64,000 bases of DNA from Dichetophora obliterata. Lineage: Eukaryota; Arthropoda; Insecta; Diptera; Sciomyzidae. The notes beneath the pieces were generated by a model that saw only the letters and a program-made list of their open reading frames with translations, made no database searches and was not told the origin of the DNA. A program made the position numbers and the translations under genes. The DNA lies in contig OY986436.1 of assembly GCA_963920525.1 (NCBI GenBank), positions 175,824,361 to 175,888,360 on the forward strand, given 5' to 3'. Positions 9,411-20,846 of this stretch are shown piece after piece (position 1 is the first letter of the stretch; each line of letters opens with the position of its first letter).

Positions 9411-11138
9411 TTCCGTCGTTTCTTGAGTTTGAGTCTGAGTCTGCGTTTGAGCTGATCTAGACTCCACCTGAACATTTCTATTTGGCCTAACGGTTCCCTG
9501 GCATTTCGGACACTTCGGGGTAACTACGCCCTCCGTTCCGCATCTATAACAAAATATTCGCCTTACGGCTGCTGTACACTCAACGAAATTGTGCCCTGGC
9601 TGTTTGCAGTTCCAGCATGGAAATGTTCGAGAGGAATTAATAGCATCTATTTCAAACGCTGGAGTCGAAAAGTCCTGCTCTACATTTAACTCGTGCACTT
9701 GCGCATTGCGAGGTACATATTGACGCGGAGGCGGTTGATAAGCCTGGCGTTGGTAGTTTATATGTGTTTCAGCCTTTTTGCAGGCTTTGCAAAACTCAGT
9801 CAAACCCTCTATGCGCATGGCAAATAGTAGCTGTGACATCTCTTTCCTCAGGTTGCTCCTCATTATCTCCACTAAATCCTGTTCAGCCAGTGGATTACGC
9901 TGTTGGTTCCTCAGGGTCAAAACAGATTGATAAAAGTCGTCGAAAGCTTCATCCCGTTGTTGTCTTCGATCCATTATTTGTCTTTGGATTTCGAAGTCGC
10001 TTTCGTGCCGCTTGAACTGAGTTACCAGCGCTTCTCGAAGTGCGTACCAACTAGGTATTCGGTTTAACCGTCGAAATCCCCAGAACCATTGAGCTGCGTT
10101 TCCAGTTAGCAAACTATGAAAATTTCTAATTACTTCAGGCCATGGATACCGGTAGTCATTGCATAAGGTTTCTACTCGAAAGACGAATTCGTCCACGCTG
10201 ATTGATTTATTTGTTCCGTCGAACTTAAAACCCCATTTGTCCATTTCCACACGTCGCGGTTGTTCAGGCTGATGGTAATGTGTAACCGGCGCTTGTACAG
10301 GCCCTGTATATGCAAAGGCACTCGGCTGACGTATCGAGGGTCCAGCTCGTTGCTCTTGGTGTCGATTTCTGGTCTCCACTTGATACGTCTGCGACTGAGA
10401 AAAAACTTGCGGCTGCGGTACAATCGTCGGTTGCGGCCCATGCGGTGGTGGTTGCGAAAAATCTGGGAAAGTTTGCGAGATGCTCCTGATGTCCTGTGAT
10501 CCGATTTGTTGGTGCTGTTCCATATTTCGATCTGGCCATGCCTGTGAACTGATAGACGGGGGTGGTGGAGGTGGTGGTTGTAAAGTCACTAACTTCGTAA
10601 CCGCTGGTCGGCTCTCTGAATACTGAGGCGTCATCGACCCTAAGCTTTCGGCTATTAATTGTGGGACTAATACCCGCAAACGCTCCTCCATTCCCGACAT
10701 CATATCCACTTGGGCTAAGCCCACTGCTGACTTGACATAATCCCTTATATTGATGCTCGAGTTGACCACACCTTGGGACGTTGGTGCTCTTCCTGACGAC
10801 CTGTCTCTGACGCTTCCCATCTGCGAATGTTGCTGAAATTGCTTGCGCACGTTTAGAGCAGTTAGGCTGCTAAACTCTGGAGACGTGATGCTGCTATTAG
10901 AGAAGTTAAGCTCTTCCGAGGTACGTCTAGGTGCTGTTGGTAGTGCACTCTGCATCGCCATAGGTGTTGTAATCGTCGTTGTCGCAGTGGTAAAAATCGG
11001 AATGGTAGTACTCATCGGGCCTGTTTTTGGAATTGCCCCAGTACTAGTTGAGGTGGGCGGCACTAGGCTTCCACTGCCGGTTGCATTCGGGTTGGTTTCA
11101 CTATTATCCATTCTGCTTTGCTGCCTAGTGTGAACCAT
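9408..11138 (-). CDS. Gag polyprotein of the Ty3/gypsy element
   Basis: This 576-residue protein forms the retrotransposon particle and binds its RNA. The N-terminal ~280 residues are low complexity, rich in Ser, Thr, Pro and Gln. Residues ~300-460 carry the Ty3/gypsy capsid fold: a WGFKFDGTNKSISVDEFVFR segment, then LLTGNAAQWFWGFRR and an RRQQRDEAFDDFYQSV segment, all typical of Retrotrans_gag. Near residues 510-545 lie two zinc-binding motifs: a CCHC knuckle (CWNCKQPGHNFVEC) and a second Cys4 motif (CYRC, then CPKC). The C-terminus ends in a TQTQTQ run before a UGA stop. The first ATG at 11138 opens the frame. Pol continues in the same frame after the stop. The frame has no internal stop, consistent with a recent, possibly active copy. 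Confidence 0.95.
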   Translation of the reverse strand: MVHTRQQSRMDNSETNPNATGSGSLVPPTSTSTGAIPKTGPMSTTIPIFTTATTTITTPMAMQSALPTAPRRTSEELNFSNSSITSPEFSSLTALNVRKQFQQHSQMGSVRDRSSGRAPTSQGVVNSSINIRDYVKSAVGLAQVDMMSGMEERLRVLVPQLIAESLGSMTPQYSESRPAVTKLVTLQPPPPPPPSISSQAWPDRNMEQHQQIGSQDIRSISQTFPDFSQPPPHGPQPTIVPQPQVFSQSQTYQVETRNRHQEQRAGPSIRQPSAFAYTGPVQAPVTHYHQPEQPRRVEMDKWGFKFDGTNKSISVDEFVFRVETLCNDYRYPWPEVIRNFHSLLTGNAAQWFWGFRRLNRIPSWYALREALVTQFKRHESDFEIQRQIMDRRQQRDEAFDDFYQSVLTLRNQQRNPLAEQDLVEIMRSNLRKEMSQLLFAMRIEGLTEFCKACKKAETHINYQRQAYQPPPRQYVPRNAQVHELNVEQDFSTPAFEIDAINSSRTFPCWNCKQPGHNFVECTAAVRRIFCYRCGTEGVVTPKCPKCQGTVRPNRNVQVESRSAQTQTQTQTQETTE

Positions 11139-12840
11139 GCCCCAAGGAATCGTTATTCAAAAGAATCAAAAATATCAAGAAAATTTACAAAACTTCAAAC
11201 ACCTAAGTGGTGCAAATCGACAAACGAGAATTCGCTGAATCAGAAGAAGCGTCCGTTAGGACCTGAGAATCAATTTATTCAAAAACGAGAAACTTCAATT
11301 ATTTTGTTCGAACCGATGGTTTCAATGCGACACAGTTTACTTAACTGTTGTTCGCCAAATGCCAAAACGAAAGGAAAAAATTATAAAAAAATTAAGATCA
11401 AAATGACTGTCCTTTAAGGATGGTGGTTGCAAAACTTAGCAAAAAAAATTTTAAATAATAATATTAATGGTAGTATTAGAAATGATAATAATATATATAG
11501 TAAAGATATGCAAAGGAAAATAATATAATATTCAAAAAGTTGATAAAATATAATGATATTAATTAAAGGTAAGCATAATAATAACTGAACTCCATAGAGG
11601 TCAAAGAAATTTTGTCGTAGCATGTAGTAATATAGAAAAGTGGGGAAGTGATATAAAAGAAAAAATTTTGTAACTATTCTAGAGCTACAATCTTAACTGT
11701 CTAAAATTTCGCAACTTATCAAAAAAAAAATTTTAAAAGTGTAAGATTATTTTTACTTGAATATGTATATATATCGATATATAAAGACTGAGTATATATA
11801 TATACCGCTATATATATATACAGGAAAATTGGCTTATTAAAGCGCGTAGCTGAAAGGAAACTTAAATATATTTTTTCAACCCGAAGATAAAAATATATAT
11901 ATAGATATATTTTTCTCTAAGGTATTTTGTTTATAATGATATATTAAATAAAGAGGAAATAATTTGGATAATCAGAAGAACTTGACTATCGCTTCAAAAA
12001 AGGTATACGTAAAATAAAAAGGAGACTAACTTCGGTGAAGTTAATAGTCTAAACGAAAAAAGAAAATTATAATTCCGAAATCAAATAATCAAAACTAAAA
12101 TGGCTAATAATAATAACTCAAAAAAATAAAAATATATATAGGCATTAAGTGTGGATGGTGGCGTAAAACAAACAAGAGTGGCGTAAAAAAAAACTAACTT
12201 CGACGAGACCAGCGAAAGCAACCTTCTTCTTTGTGTAATAATTGCACCCTCCAAATCGAGGTTCTTAACCGAAACTTCCCACAATATTTTCCTATGCTGA
12301 GGTCGCTCAGGCATATTCGCTTCACCTAATGGTGTTGTGGTAGTTCATCCCGAGTTGGAGTATTTATTCAAAACGAAAAAATTTTTATTTATATTTGTCC
12401 CTACTCCAGAGTGCTTTGCAACTCTATACCCCCCTTAATTCAGCAGCGCCAAACTCCAAATCGAGGTATTTTTTTTCTTAACTTAGCTAGCCTGTCAAAT
12501 TGATGACCCCACTGACCTGAGGTCCTACTCGGCAATGCGACTCGAAAAGCACATGCGATTCGAAAACAAAATCACACCATGTAAATACATGGCTTAAGAT
12601 TTCGAAACGACAGTAAATTCTACCTCTGCTCTAAAATTCCGTTTTTGTCGGCATTGAATTTGAACACCTCAAAAATTTGTCAAAAAACATGTAAATCCCT
12701 GGCACGATCCTGCTCTCGAACCGCACCCGCATCCCGAATCGTACTACCGAGCAAGGCCCCTGACTGCTCTTCCCGATAAGGAGCGATTTTCAAAAAAAAC
12801 AAAAACAATTTATATTTTAATTTAACCTTCCTCTAAGCCC

Positions 12841-12991
12841 GCACGCAGTGAAGCATATGAGCCGCACTGTGCGCAAAAACCAAACTGCAAAATAAACGCT
12901 TGCGAAGAAACGAGATGCGCTCGATGTTCGCGGTTGCACTCATAAGCAAAACGCTTTGCTCACAGTCCAGCCCATATGCTTCACTGTGTGC
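12841..12991. repeat. 19-bp inverted repeat in the leader
   Basis: GCACGCAGTGAAGCATATG (12841-12859) is complementary to 12973-12991 with one mismatch, enclosing about 113 bases. It could form a long-range stem in the genomic RNA. Confidence 0.75.
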
Positions 12992-13425
12992 GCTGCCTAA
13001 GAGTGCCGCTACCCCCCTTTTTGTACACTAGGTGCACCCTCCGAGTCGAGGTATTTTTGCTCTCAGCTAGCCTGTCCCGTTTATGACCCCTCTGGTCAGG
13101 CTGCTCTTCTCGGTCTGGAGTATTTGACAAAACGAGATTTTTAATTTTCAATTGGTTTACATGCCGACAAACCCCGGCATGTTCGGGTTTTTCACCTTAC
13201 GGTGTAAAAAAACAGCCGCCCAATCTGGGAACAGACGCTGGCCAACACGCCGCCCAATCTGGGAACAGACGCGTGTTGGGCTCGCTGGGGTACGCGGGTG
13301 CGCTACTCCCGTCATCCTACATATTTCACGCAGGATGCCCCTGCGGGTTTGAATTTCAAAAAAAAATAAAAAAAATTATAAAACTAACAAAAAATTTTAC
13401 TTAATACGCATCGGCCTCCAGTATC

Positions 13426-13929
13426 CGTCGCAACTGCAGTCGAGGCTCTGTGGCCTAAACGCTGCAGGACTTACGGAAAACCGAAAACTTAGTGCGAGAA
13501 AAAAACCCTCAACTTATTTCTAAACTATTAGCCCTAGCAGTAAAAAATCCTACTGTTAAGAACCACGTCGCAACTGCAGTCGAGGCGCTGTGGCCTAAAC
13601 GCTGCAGGACTTACGCGGTCTTACGTATTCGGACCTGCTTGGGATCTAACCAAAATATTTTTATTTTTCACCCTAGCAGTAAAAAAATCCCACTGAAAAG
13701 GAAACCGAACCACGTCGCAACTGCAGTCGAGGCGCTGTGGCCTAAACGCTGCAGGACTTACGGGTTCTCAACCTTATAGGACCTGCTTCGGGTTTAACCA
13801 AAACTATACCAAAAACTTACTCTACGGCCCGAAACGAGATTTTGTTGATTTGCAGTTCGGCTCCTTTCGCCTTAACCCCCGTCGCAACTGCAGTCGAGGT
13901 TCAAAGACCCAAACGCTGCAGGACTTACG
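13426..13929 (-). repeat. Four-copy 50-bp palindromic hairpin array in the leader
   Basis: Units at 13426-13475, 13566-13615, 13713-13762 and 13880-13929 begin CGTCGCAACTGCAGTCGAGG and end GCTGCAGGACTTACG. Within a unit, CGT pairs with ACG at the ends, CTGCAG (positions 9-14) with CTGCAG (37-42), and AGGC (18-21) with GCCT (28-31) around a 6-nt loop. Copy 4 has a different loop and AGGT/ACCC, so pair 21-28 changes from C-G to T-A while staying paired, although pair 18-31 is lost. Flanking sequence (CCCTAGCAGTAAAAAA before, GGACCTGCTT after) also repeats around copies 2 and 3. Confidence 0.85.
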
Positions 13930-13985
13930 TGGCCAGACTCCAGGAGACCAACCAAAAAAACCATAAAAATCCTAACCTTTGTCGG

Positions 13986-14003
13986 GCCCCACGTTGGGCG
14001 CCA
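13986..14003 (-). promoter_or_regulatory. tRNA-Lys primer binding site
   Basis: On the coding strand the 18 bases starting 4 nt after the LTR begin TGGCGCCCAACGTGGGGC. This is the exact complement of the 3' end (with CCA) of insect tRNA-Lys(CTT), as I know that sequence. It primes minus-strand DNA synthesis and fixes the element's orientation. Confidence 0.9.
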
Positions 14004-15014
14004 ATTCTGTCATGTTTCCTCACCATTCAATTCTTTGTGGTTGGTGCTGCCCGTGGCTAGGTAGCCCTTGCATTGCACCACTGTCGTCCCTCTGGCAGCG
14101 CTGGTACGCTGGCATATTGCGCGGCTAAGGCTCGCCGGATGGGGGTGGTGTTCTTGCCAGTCCGGTCCGACAGCAGGAAACTTCACATGAATAACAATCG
14201 TACCAGCTGAAAAGAAAAATTACCGCCTGGTAAAAAAACCCGGAAAAACCCATAACCAACGAAAAATCTTGAAAAACGATAAATAAAAAAAACCCGCTTA
14301 TTTTATGAACACGACGAAGGAATAAGACTCGGTTGCTTGCGGTTGCCGCTTTGGCACGTCTCGTGGGTCGATCTTCGGTGTAGGTCGATCGCCCTAGGCT
14401 AACCCGCCCCTTCTGGCCACAAAAGACCAGCCATGGTGACCCTTCGCCTGTGTCTAGGTCACCCCAAAACTTCTTTACTCACGCCCTTCCGTTACGATTC
14501 ACGCCACCTGCCCTTGTTAAATTAAGGAAACATGGTTGCTATATCCAATTTCAATTTAACATTTATTTAATAACAACCAACTTTAACATTGTCTATTGTC
14601 TCATTCCTTTTTTTTTTTTATTACTTAAACTAATACAATTGAAGGTAAGATTATTATTAGAGCTATTTTAAAATATTTACCAAATACTAAGTCAAAGAAT
14701 ATTCTTGCAATACCGCATAGAAAAATTAACAATTTCTTTCTAAGCGCTGGACCAATATACCATTAGGATTACAGTAGTTAAACTTAAACGCAATGCATTT
14801 TTTTTTCCAAAGGCATTTTTCAACTTACAACTTTTCAACTTACAATTTAAAAAAAAAAAAAATCAAGAAACTATTTCCGTTCTAATTGGATGTTCTCTAG
14901 ATTATAAAAAATAGTCGCATACAAAAAAAATTAAGGAATAACCGTAACGATAATAGGCAAAACTTTTCCGAAAAATAGTAATTGATGAAAGTATAGAATT
15001 CTTGTTTTTTTTTT

Positions 15015-15800
15015 TTCTTCGCGTTTATTTTCGTTTAGTTTTTAATTAAGTTGTATTGCTTTTAGTTTAGTTTCTAATTAAGCTGTTTTTATTTTAGTTT
15101 AGTTTTCTAATTATGTTGTTTTTATTTTAGTTCAATTTTAATTAAGTTGTTTCTATTTTAGTTTAGTTTTTAATTAAATAGTTCTTAATGATATGGTTTG
15201 GGTTTTTAGTTTAGTTCTTAATTATGTTGCTTATAATTATATCGCGCTTAATTTAGTTTAGTTTTTAATTAAGTTGTTTTTATTTTCGTTTAGTTTTTAG
15301 TTATATAGCTTTTAATTATATCGCCTCTATTTTAGTTTAGTTTTTAATTAAGTCGTTTTTATTCTAGCCTAGTTTTTATTAAGTAGTTTTCTTTTAGTTT
15401 AATTTTTTTTTTCTTAGTAGTTTTAGTTTAGCTTAGTTCGTAATTAAGTTGTTTTAATTCTATCGCGCTTATTTTAGTTTAGTTTTTAATTAAGTTGTTT
15501 TTATTTTAGATTAGTTTTTATTAAGTAGTTTTTATTCTAGTTTAATTTTTAATTAGGTTGCTTTTCTTTTAGTTTAGTTTTAATTAAGTGGTTTTATTTT
15601 AGCTTAGTTTTTCATTAAGTTGTTTTATTTTAGCTTAGTTTTTATTAAGTAGTTTTTATTTTAGTTCAGTTTTTAATTATCTCGCGTTTAATCATATAGC
15701 TTTTATTTTAGTTTAAGTTTTAATTAAGTTGTTTTTATTTTAGTTTAAGTTTTAATTAAGTTGTTTTTATTTTAGTTTAGTTTCTAATTAAGTGGTTCTT
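15015..15800. repeat. AT-rich minisatellite inside the 5' LTR
   Basis: Counterpart of the array at 2270-3060, in the same order of units, confirming that the array was copied by reverse transcription with the rest of the LTR. Confidence 0.85.
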
Positions 15801-17619
15801 ATTTTTATTTTTTTTTTTTTACTATGCTAAAATGTAAGTCTACTAAACTTGAAATTATGAAGAAAAAAAACCTTAAAACTTGTCGAAAAGAGTTCGTGTT
15901 GCTCTTTTTTTTTTTCTTATTACTTAAACTAATACAAATGAAGGTAAGATCATTATGCGGGCTATTTTAAAATATTTACTAAATACTAAGTCCAAGCATA
16001 CTCTTGCGATACAGCATAGGAAAATTTACAATTTTTTTTTTTTTAAGCGCTGGACCAATGTACCATTATGCTTACAGTCGTTAAACTTAAACGTAATGCA
16101 TTTTTCAGCTACAAAGGCATTCTTCAACTTACAACTTTTCTAACTTACAATTTTTAAGAAAAAATCAAGAAACCATTTCCATTCTAGATTTTAAAAGATA
16201 TTCGTATACCAAGATTTAAGGAATAACAGTAACAATAAAAGGCAAAACTTTTTCGGAAAAAGAATAATAGTTGATGTAAGTATAAGATTCTTGTGTTTTC
16301 TTTTTTCATATAAAAAACTCTTTCGATTCGAAAATCCAATACAGCTGGGATAGGAATTGACTGATTATTTCTATTACAAAATATTTTACCAGTACCGTAT
16401 AATGTCGGCATAAATTGTTTAGTACATTTAAGTTGAATGCTTCAACAACAATTAGATTAAGAAATATAAATTTATGTGCACATAATTTTTGTTCAAATAT
16501 TTAAGCTTTAACTGTTTGTGCATGTATTAGATCATGGGAAAAACAAGTCTTGAAAAAAAAAGTACAATACCATATGTATATGCAATTGTATCGCCATTGT
16601 CGAATAACATCGAATCGAAAAAATTTCATATTTGAAGCTCCTTTTTTTTTCAACTTTATATTATGTTACCCCAGTATTAAAAATGGCCGTTTAACATTCT
16701 TAATAAATTTGCTCTAAACTGCATGCATTACATGTAAAAAATTAACATCGTTTTACAACGAATTCTCACTTTAAATTAATATCAAAAATTATCAAAAGTC
16801 CAGTTGTAAAAATATAGATGTAAAAAAACGAACGGAAAGCCAATGTTTTGTAATTGTAAAAAGCAAAAAAACTTCTTTACAGGTGGCAAGCAAGAGAGCA
16901 AGGGCCGCGATTTCGGGATTTTAGCCAAAAACAAACAAAAGTCAAGACTTAATTCTAAAGTAAGAATTCTACCAAAATAAATATATAAAGGTCACTGCAT
17001 TCTTGCCAAAATTTAGCATCCGCCAACCCAACATGTTGCGTATGCAATTATTTAAATTACTCGAATACACGCTTACCAATCCCAGGCCGCAATTCGCAAA
17101 CCTGGGGTGAGTGCCGCAATGGTGGAGGTAGTTGGTGTCGTCGCTACTGGTGGTGCTGTTGATGTCGTTGGCCACCCGCTAGCTGATGCTGGCAAACGCT
17201 GGAGGTTGGTGGGTTGACGATGGTGGAGCTGGTTGTGATGACCTGGCTGTTGTTGATTTTGGTGGTAGAAAGGGCAACGTGGTGTTGTGTGGAGGTGGCC
17301 CAGTAGTGGTGGTGGTGACGAGGGTGTTGGTGATGTCGTTGTTGTTGTTGTTGGTGGACTCTCCTGGTGTTGTTGGAACTGGCTGGCTGGCTGCTGGTGA
17401 TTGAGTGCTGGGATGGTTGGGATTTCCGTCTCGATACAGGAGGCGGCGAAAGTAGCTGCTGCTGCTGCCGGTGGTGACTAGTCCGATGAGGTTGGCGTTG
17501 GTCCTTTGTGGTGCGCTAGCTGACGAGGCGATAGTAGGTGGTGGCGATTTGAGCGCTAGCTTTTATGGCCTAGCTGAGCTGTGCTGCTGCTATGGTTGCT
17601 GTTGGCTGGGGGTGGCGAC

Positions 17620-17745
17620 TATCGCTGCTGTTTTAGTTAGCGCTGCTGTTTTAGTTAGCGCTGCTGTTTTAGTTAGCGCTGCTGTTTTAGTTAGCGCTGC
17701 TGTTTAAGATAGCGCTGCGGTTTAAGATAGCGCTGCTGTTGTAGT
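17620..17745. repeat. 18-bp tandem repeat, seven units (5' LTR)
   Basis: Same array as 4874-4981 with one extra unit, a typical replication-slippage difference arisen since the LTRs were copied. Confidence 0.9.
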
Positions 17746-18692
17746 GGATCTTTGAGACGTCGCTTCGAAAACCGGCTCCTTACGATAGCGCTGCAGACAG
17801 ACGGCCTGCAGTGGTTATTATGGCCGCCGCTACCTTTTTGGCACAGTGGTGCGCTGATGTATGCGGTGTGGGTGACGCGCGCTTCATTAGCTGAACTTGG
17901 CGTTGCTTGAAATTAAGGGTGCATATGTTGCTGACGGTCGTTTGTTTGCTGCTCCTTCTCTACCCACTGTCGTTGCACACTTGAAAAAGTTGCTCTGTCT
18001 GCTTTATTCATTCTAGACCACTTTGCTTGCCTTTTATTAAGTGTGCACCAGCACCGTCGAGCGAAGCTATCTTGAATGGATATTATATTCATGCAAACAA
18101 AAACGATAAGCAATGTCTAACAAAATGACTCACAAATAGAAAAAATTTACCTATCCCAAAATCGTCGTTGTTTTTTTTTTCTTCAGCAACTTCTGACCAG
18201 CCACGAGTAATGCAAAATTTTAATGTGTTAAACTTTGCATATCTTCGTCTACCCAGGGTTGTATTTTCTTGCCATTTCGATGATTTTTGGTACTTTGGCA
18301 GTGTTGCCACATGTTATCGGTTAAGGTTAGTATGCATTCCCTTTTTAGGCATTCAGACGGGCCAACTACCGATGTTGTTCCAACTTCGCTCCCTTTTCGG
18401 TGGAATCGACCATAACCGATGGGAGTAGGTAAAGGTTGGGTTGGACTTGCGGATGACACGTCGGCCAGATTCCGTTAACCGACGCTTGTTTCGGAATTCC
18501 GATTGGCTACCGATTCAAGCGCGTGTCGGATCACGCCATTTTCCCGAACGGTTTATGCCCGCTGAAACTAATGGTACCATTTTTGTTGGTATTTTTCCCT
18601 TTCAAGCCCGTGTATGGCCATTTTGTTTGCCCGAACGTTCTCGAACCTCACCGAGGTGCCACATCTAAATGAAAAAAGTTGTGTGCACTGAC

Positions 18693-18706
18693 ACACTAGA
18701 GGGCGC
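18693..18706 (+). promoter_or_regulatory. CTCF-like motif in the 5' LTR
   Basis: Identical copy of the motif at 5929-5942, near the start of the LTR in the sense direction, where promoter or insulator elements would be expected. Confidence 0.35.
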
Positions 18707-18768
18707 TAGTGGAAATACCATGGGTATTCACGAAGGGTATTATTCCCTCTACGCAGGTGCCCATGACA

Positions 18769-18772
18769 CATT
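18769..18772. repeat. Target site duplication CATT, right
   Basis: CATT immediately follows the CATGACA end of the right LTR and matches the four bases before the left LTR. Confidence 0.85.
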
Positions 18773-19022
18773 TTAATGTTTAACATTTTTGGTGTTTTTT
18801 AAGTTTTTTTTTAGACTACAGAAATAATATACCGAAAAAAGAACACCAACGTGAGCTACTGCTTTTGCTACTCATTATTTTGTCTAAATCAAAACAAACG
18901 CAGCACGTGCTGCTGTTGTATTTAGTAGATATTTCAAATAGTTTCGCCCTTGGTAACCAGATTTAATAGATGGAGCATCACTTTAAACATTTTCGAAAAT
19001 AGCGAACTTTTTGTGTGTTCAT

Positions 19023-20838
19023 TAGGGAGTCCAATCCGGGAAGCTTTTCTCGATCCCGGGATTAGTTCGGGATTGAAAGTTTTAAGAATTAAATAATTTA
19101 AAAAGTTTTTAAAACAATTTTTTATTATGTATTACTTGAAAATAAAAAATGTAAATTAATTCATTTGTAAGGTAACAAAAACAAAACAAAACAAAACACA
19201 ATAAGGGTATTCACAATTGCGTTATTGTATTGCGTGGTATTGATACCACGCTTTACAGAGCGGTTTTTATATTTTTTGTTGTTCTACATGAAGTCTCTAC
19301 AAACCAAAAGTGTGGGCATTTTAAGTAGCCCAATGATATGTTTAACGAACGTGGTTTTTAAAGTTCCATAAACAACTGATCGGTTGCCAGTTATTTGCTA
19401 ATTGCAAAAATGGAAGAAGCTCAAAATACAAGTTAAACTATTTTATGCCATATATTAATAATATATATAAAATTGGGTAGTTAATTTATTTGCATAGTAA
19501 CAAAGAGCTTTTGTGGGAGGTTCCCAACCACAAATTCTGTTTTAAAGGGTGCTCATAATTGTCAACTATACCACACACTTAAGAATACCCTGATTGTTAA
19601 TAAACACACAAAACTTAAATTATATTAATTATACTAGCAAATAGTATTAATATAACCCTTTCAGTGGATTTGCCCAATGTATTGGACATATCAGAAAGTC
19701 ATTTCTATATGTATTTATTTTGCAAACTTTTTGTGTCAATCAAATTCTTTGGTTCAATGAAAAAAAAAAGAACCAATATGATAACAATAAATTTAGAGAA
19801 ATATTTGACATAAAAGTCAGTTGGATTTTCGGTTTTGTGCCGAAGAAAAGCAAAAAAAATGTTGTGACCTATTTTACAATAAAACATGAACCGGACAAAA
19901 ATCAAATTTATGTTTTTTATCTTTTTTGGCTTTAATGATAAGAATATTATGAGGGTTTATGAAACAAAGTTCTAAAGGGTTAAAAAACCTTTTTTAATGG
20001 ATTAAAAAAAAAAGACTTTGTGCCGTCCAGAAGCTAAATAATTTTTTCTTTGTGCAAGCTTGCAACACGTAAGTAGCGCAGGTTAATATCAAAGGTATGT
20101 TTGTTCATCTTTTAAGGACCTTAATGATAAGAATATTACCTCAAAAAAATTATTTTGTTCTTAGTTTAGCCTAGCCATTGAAATGGTTAAAGAACAAAAT
20201 ATATAAAAAATAAAATGCATAACAGTTTAAGGTATTACTATATAAATGTTACATTTTTTTTTTGTACACCGTCTTCATGATTTTTTGAGTTTAAGGCATA
20301 TCAATTTTGAAAAGGCTTTTCAAAATTACATTTTTTGTTTTAATTATTTTTAAGTAATTATTAAGGTGATCAAGGTATTTTATTTTTTATTGGAAAGTTT
20401 TGTTCGGATATTATTACAAATATAACCCGCTGATGAGAAGCACCGTTCTGATTCTATGCTAGTTGTAGAAATAGTTGTACGATAATCGGAAGCAATTTGT
20501 AAGTTTCAATCACGATTGCCTTCACCACAAAAAACAATTATTTCCTAAGTCAGAATATCTGACAATTTTTTAATACATAGCTTACTTCCCGATGTTGCAT
20601 TTTTCTAAAACTTTGCAAAGTCTTTGCACACTCATCGCCCTAACAATCTTTTTCAGCCTCAATAAAAGGTTTTTCTTATTCTATATTCATATCAACTTAA
20701 AATTAAATGTTTGCATTAACATGAATATTTGTAATAGAAATTTTTTATTTAAAAATCCCGGGATCCTGAAAGACAATCCCGGGATTTAAAGAGGCTTAAA
20801 TCATTCGGGATCCCGGGATCCCGGGATTGACTTCCCTA
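19023..20838 (-). mobile_element. Non-autonomous hAT-derived element, copy A
   Basis: Ends TAGGGAGTCCAATC and GATTGACTTCCCTA form imperfect terminal inverted repeats. The flanks GTGTTCAT and GTGTTTAT are an 8-bp duplication with one mismatch, as expected of hAT. Subterminal regions are full of CCCGGGAT palindromes. The interior is noncoding apart from a relic of the hAT dimerisation domain. Copies B (27049-28712) and C (50754-52406) share the same interior. Confidence 0.85.
20395..20470 (-). pseudogene. hAT transposase C-terminal relic
   Basis: The minus strand reads IESERCFSSAGYICNNIRTK, matching the SERxFSxAG signature of the hAT C-terminal dimerisation domain. Upstream codons are broken by stops. 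It shows that the family descends from an autonomous hAT element by deletion and decay. Confidence 0.75.
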
Positions 20839-20846
20839 GTGTTTAT

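Larger units (their letters stand above)
11139..13985 (-). other. 2.85 kb untranslated leader of the retrotransposon
   Basis: No long frame lies between the primer site and gag. From the gag side it holds an AT-rich block with TATATA/CGATATA hairpins (11420-12000), diverged repeats built on TCGAGGTATTTTT and AGCTAGCCTGTC (about 12240-12520 and 13030-13130), an inverted repeat (12841-12991), a direct repeat CCGCCCAATCTGGGAACAGA (about 13216 and 13250) and four 50-bp hairpin units (13426-13929). It probably carries packaging, dimerisation and translation signals; this is inferred from position only. Confidence 0.8.
1268..18768 (-). mobile_element. Complete 17.5 kb Ty3/gypsy-type LTR retrotransposon with giant LTRs
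   Basis: The element is bounded by two near-identical direct repeats (1268-6004 and 14008-18768), each starting TGTCATG and ending CATGACA. It is flanked on both sides by CATT, a 4-bp target duplication typical of gypsy integrases. On the minus strand the order is LTR, tRNA-Lys primer site, long leader, gag, pol (protease, reverse transcriptase, RNase H, integrase), LTR. The internal region is 8.0 kb; LTRs make up more than half of the element. There is no env frame between pol and the downstream LTR. Both coding frames look intact and the LTRs appear to differ only by a 7-bp duplication, one 18-bp repeat unit and one T, so the copy is young and possibly competent. Long LTRs plus a tRNA-Lys primer suggest affinity with the Osvaldo/Ulysses group of flies; that placement is inference and needs an RT phylogeny. 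Confidence 0.95.
14008..18768 (-). repeat. 5' LTR (sense of element), 4761 bp
   Basis: This copy lies upstream of gag on the coding strand and abuts the primer site, so it supplies the promoter. Compared with the other LTR it has an extra ATTGTCT near 14594-14607, one extra 18-bp unit at 17620-17745 and one T fewer in a T-run. I saw no substitutions in the parts compared by eye. It holds an internal ~400 bp duplication (about 14607-15008 and 15912-16301), a TTTAGTTTAGTTTTTAATTA-type minisatellite between the two, and a GGTGGT-rich, G-rich stretch (17105-17400). Short open frames inside it show no domain. I could not define U3, R and U5. Confidence 0.93.

Noticed and set aside
13426..13929. 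CRISPR-like array
   Set aside because: Repeats of 50 bp with 91-117 bp related spacers inside a eukaryotic retrotransposon leader; no cas genes and an insect genome.
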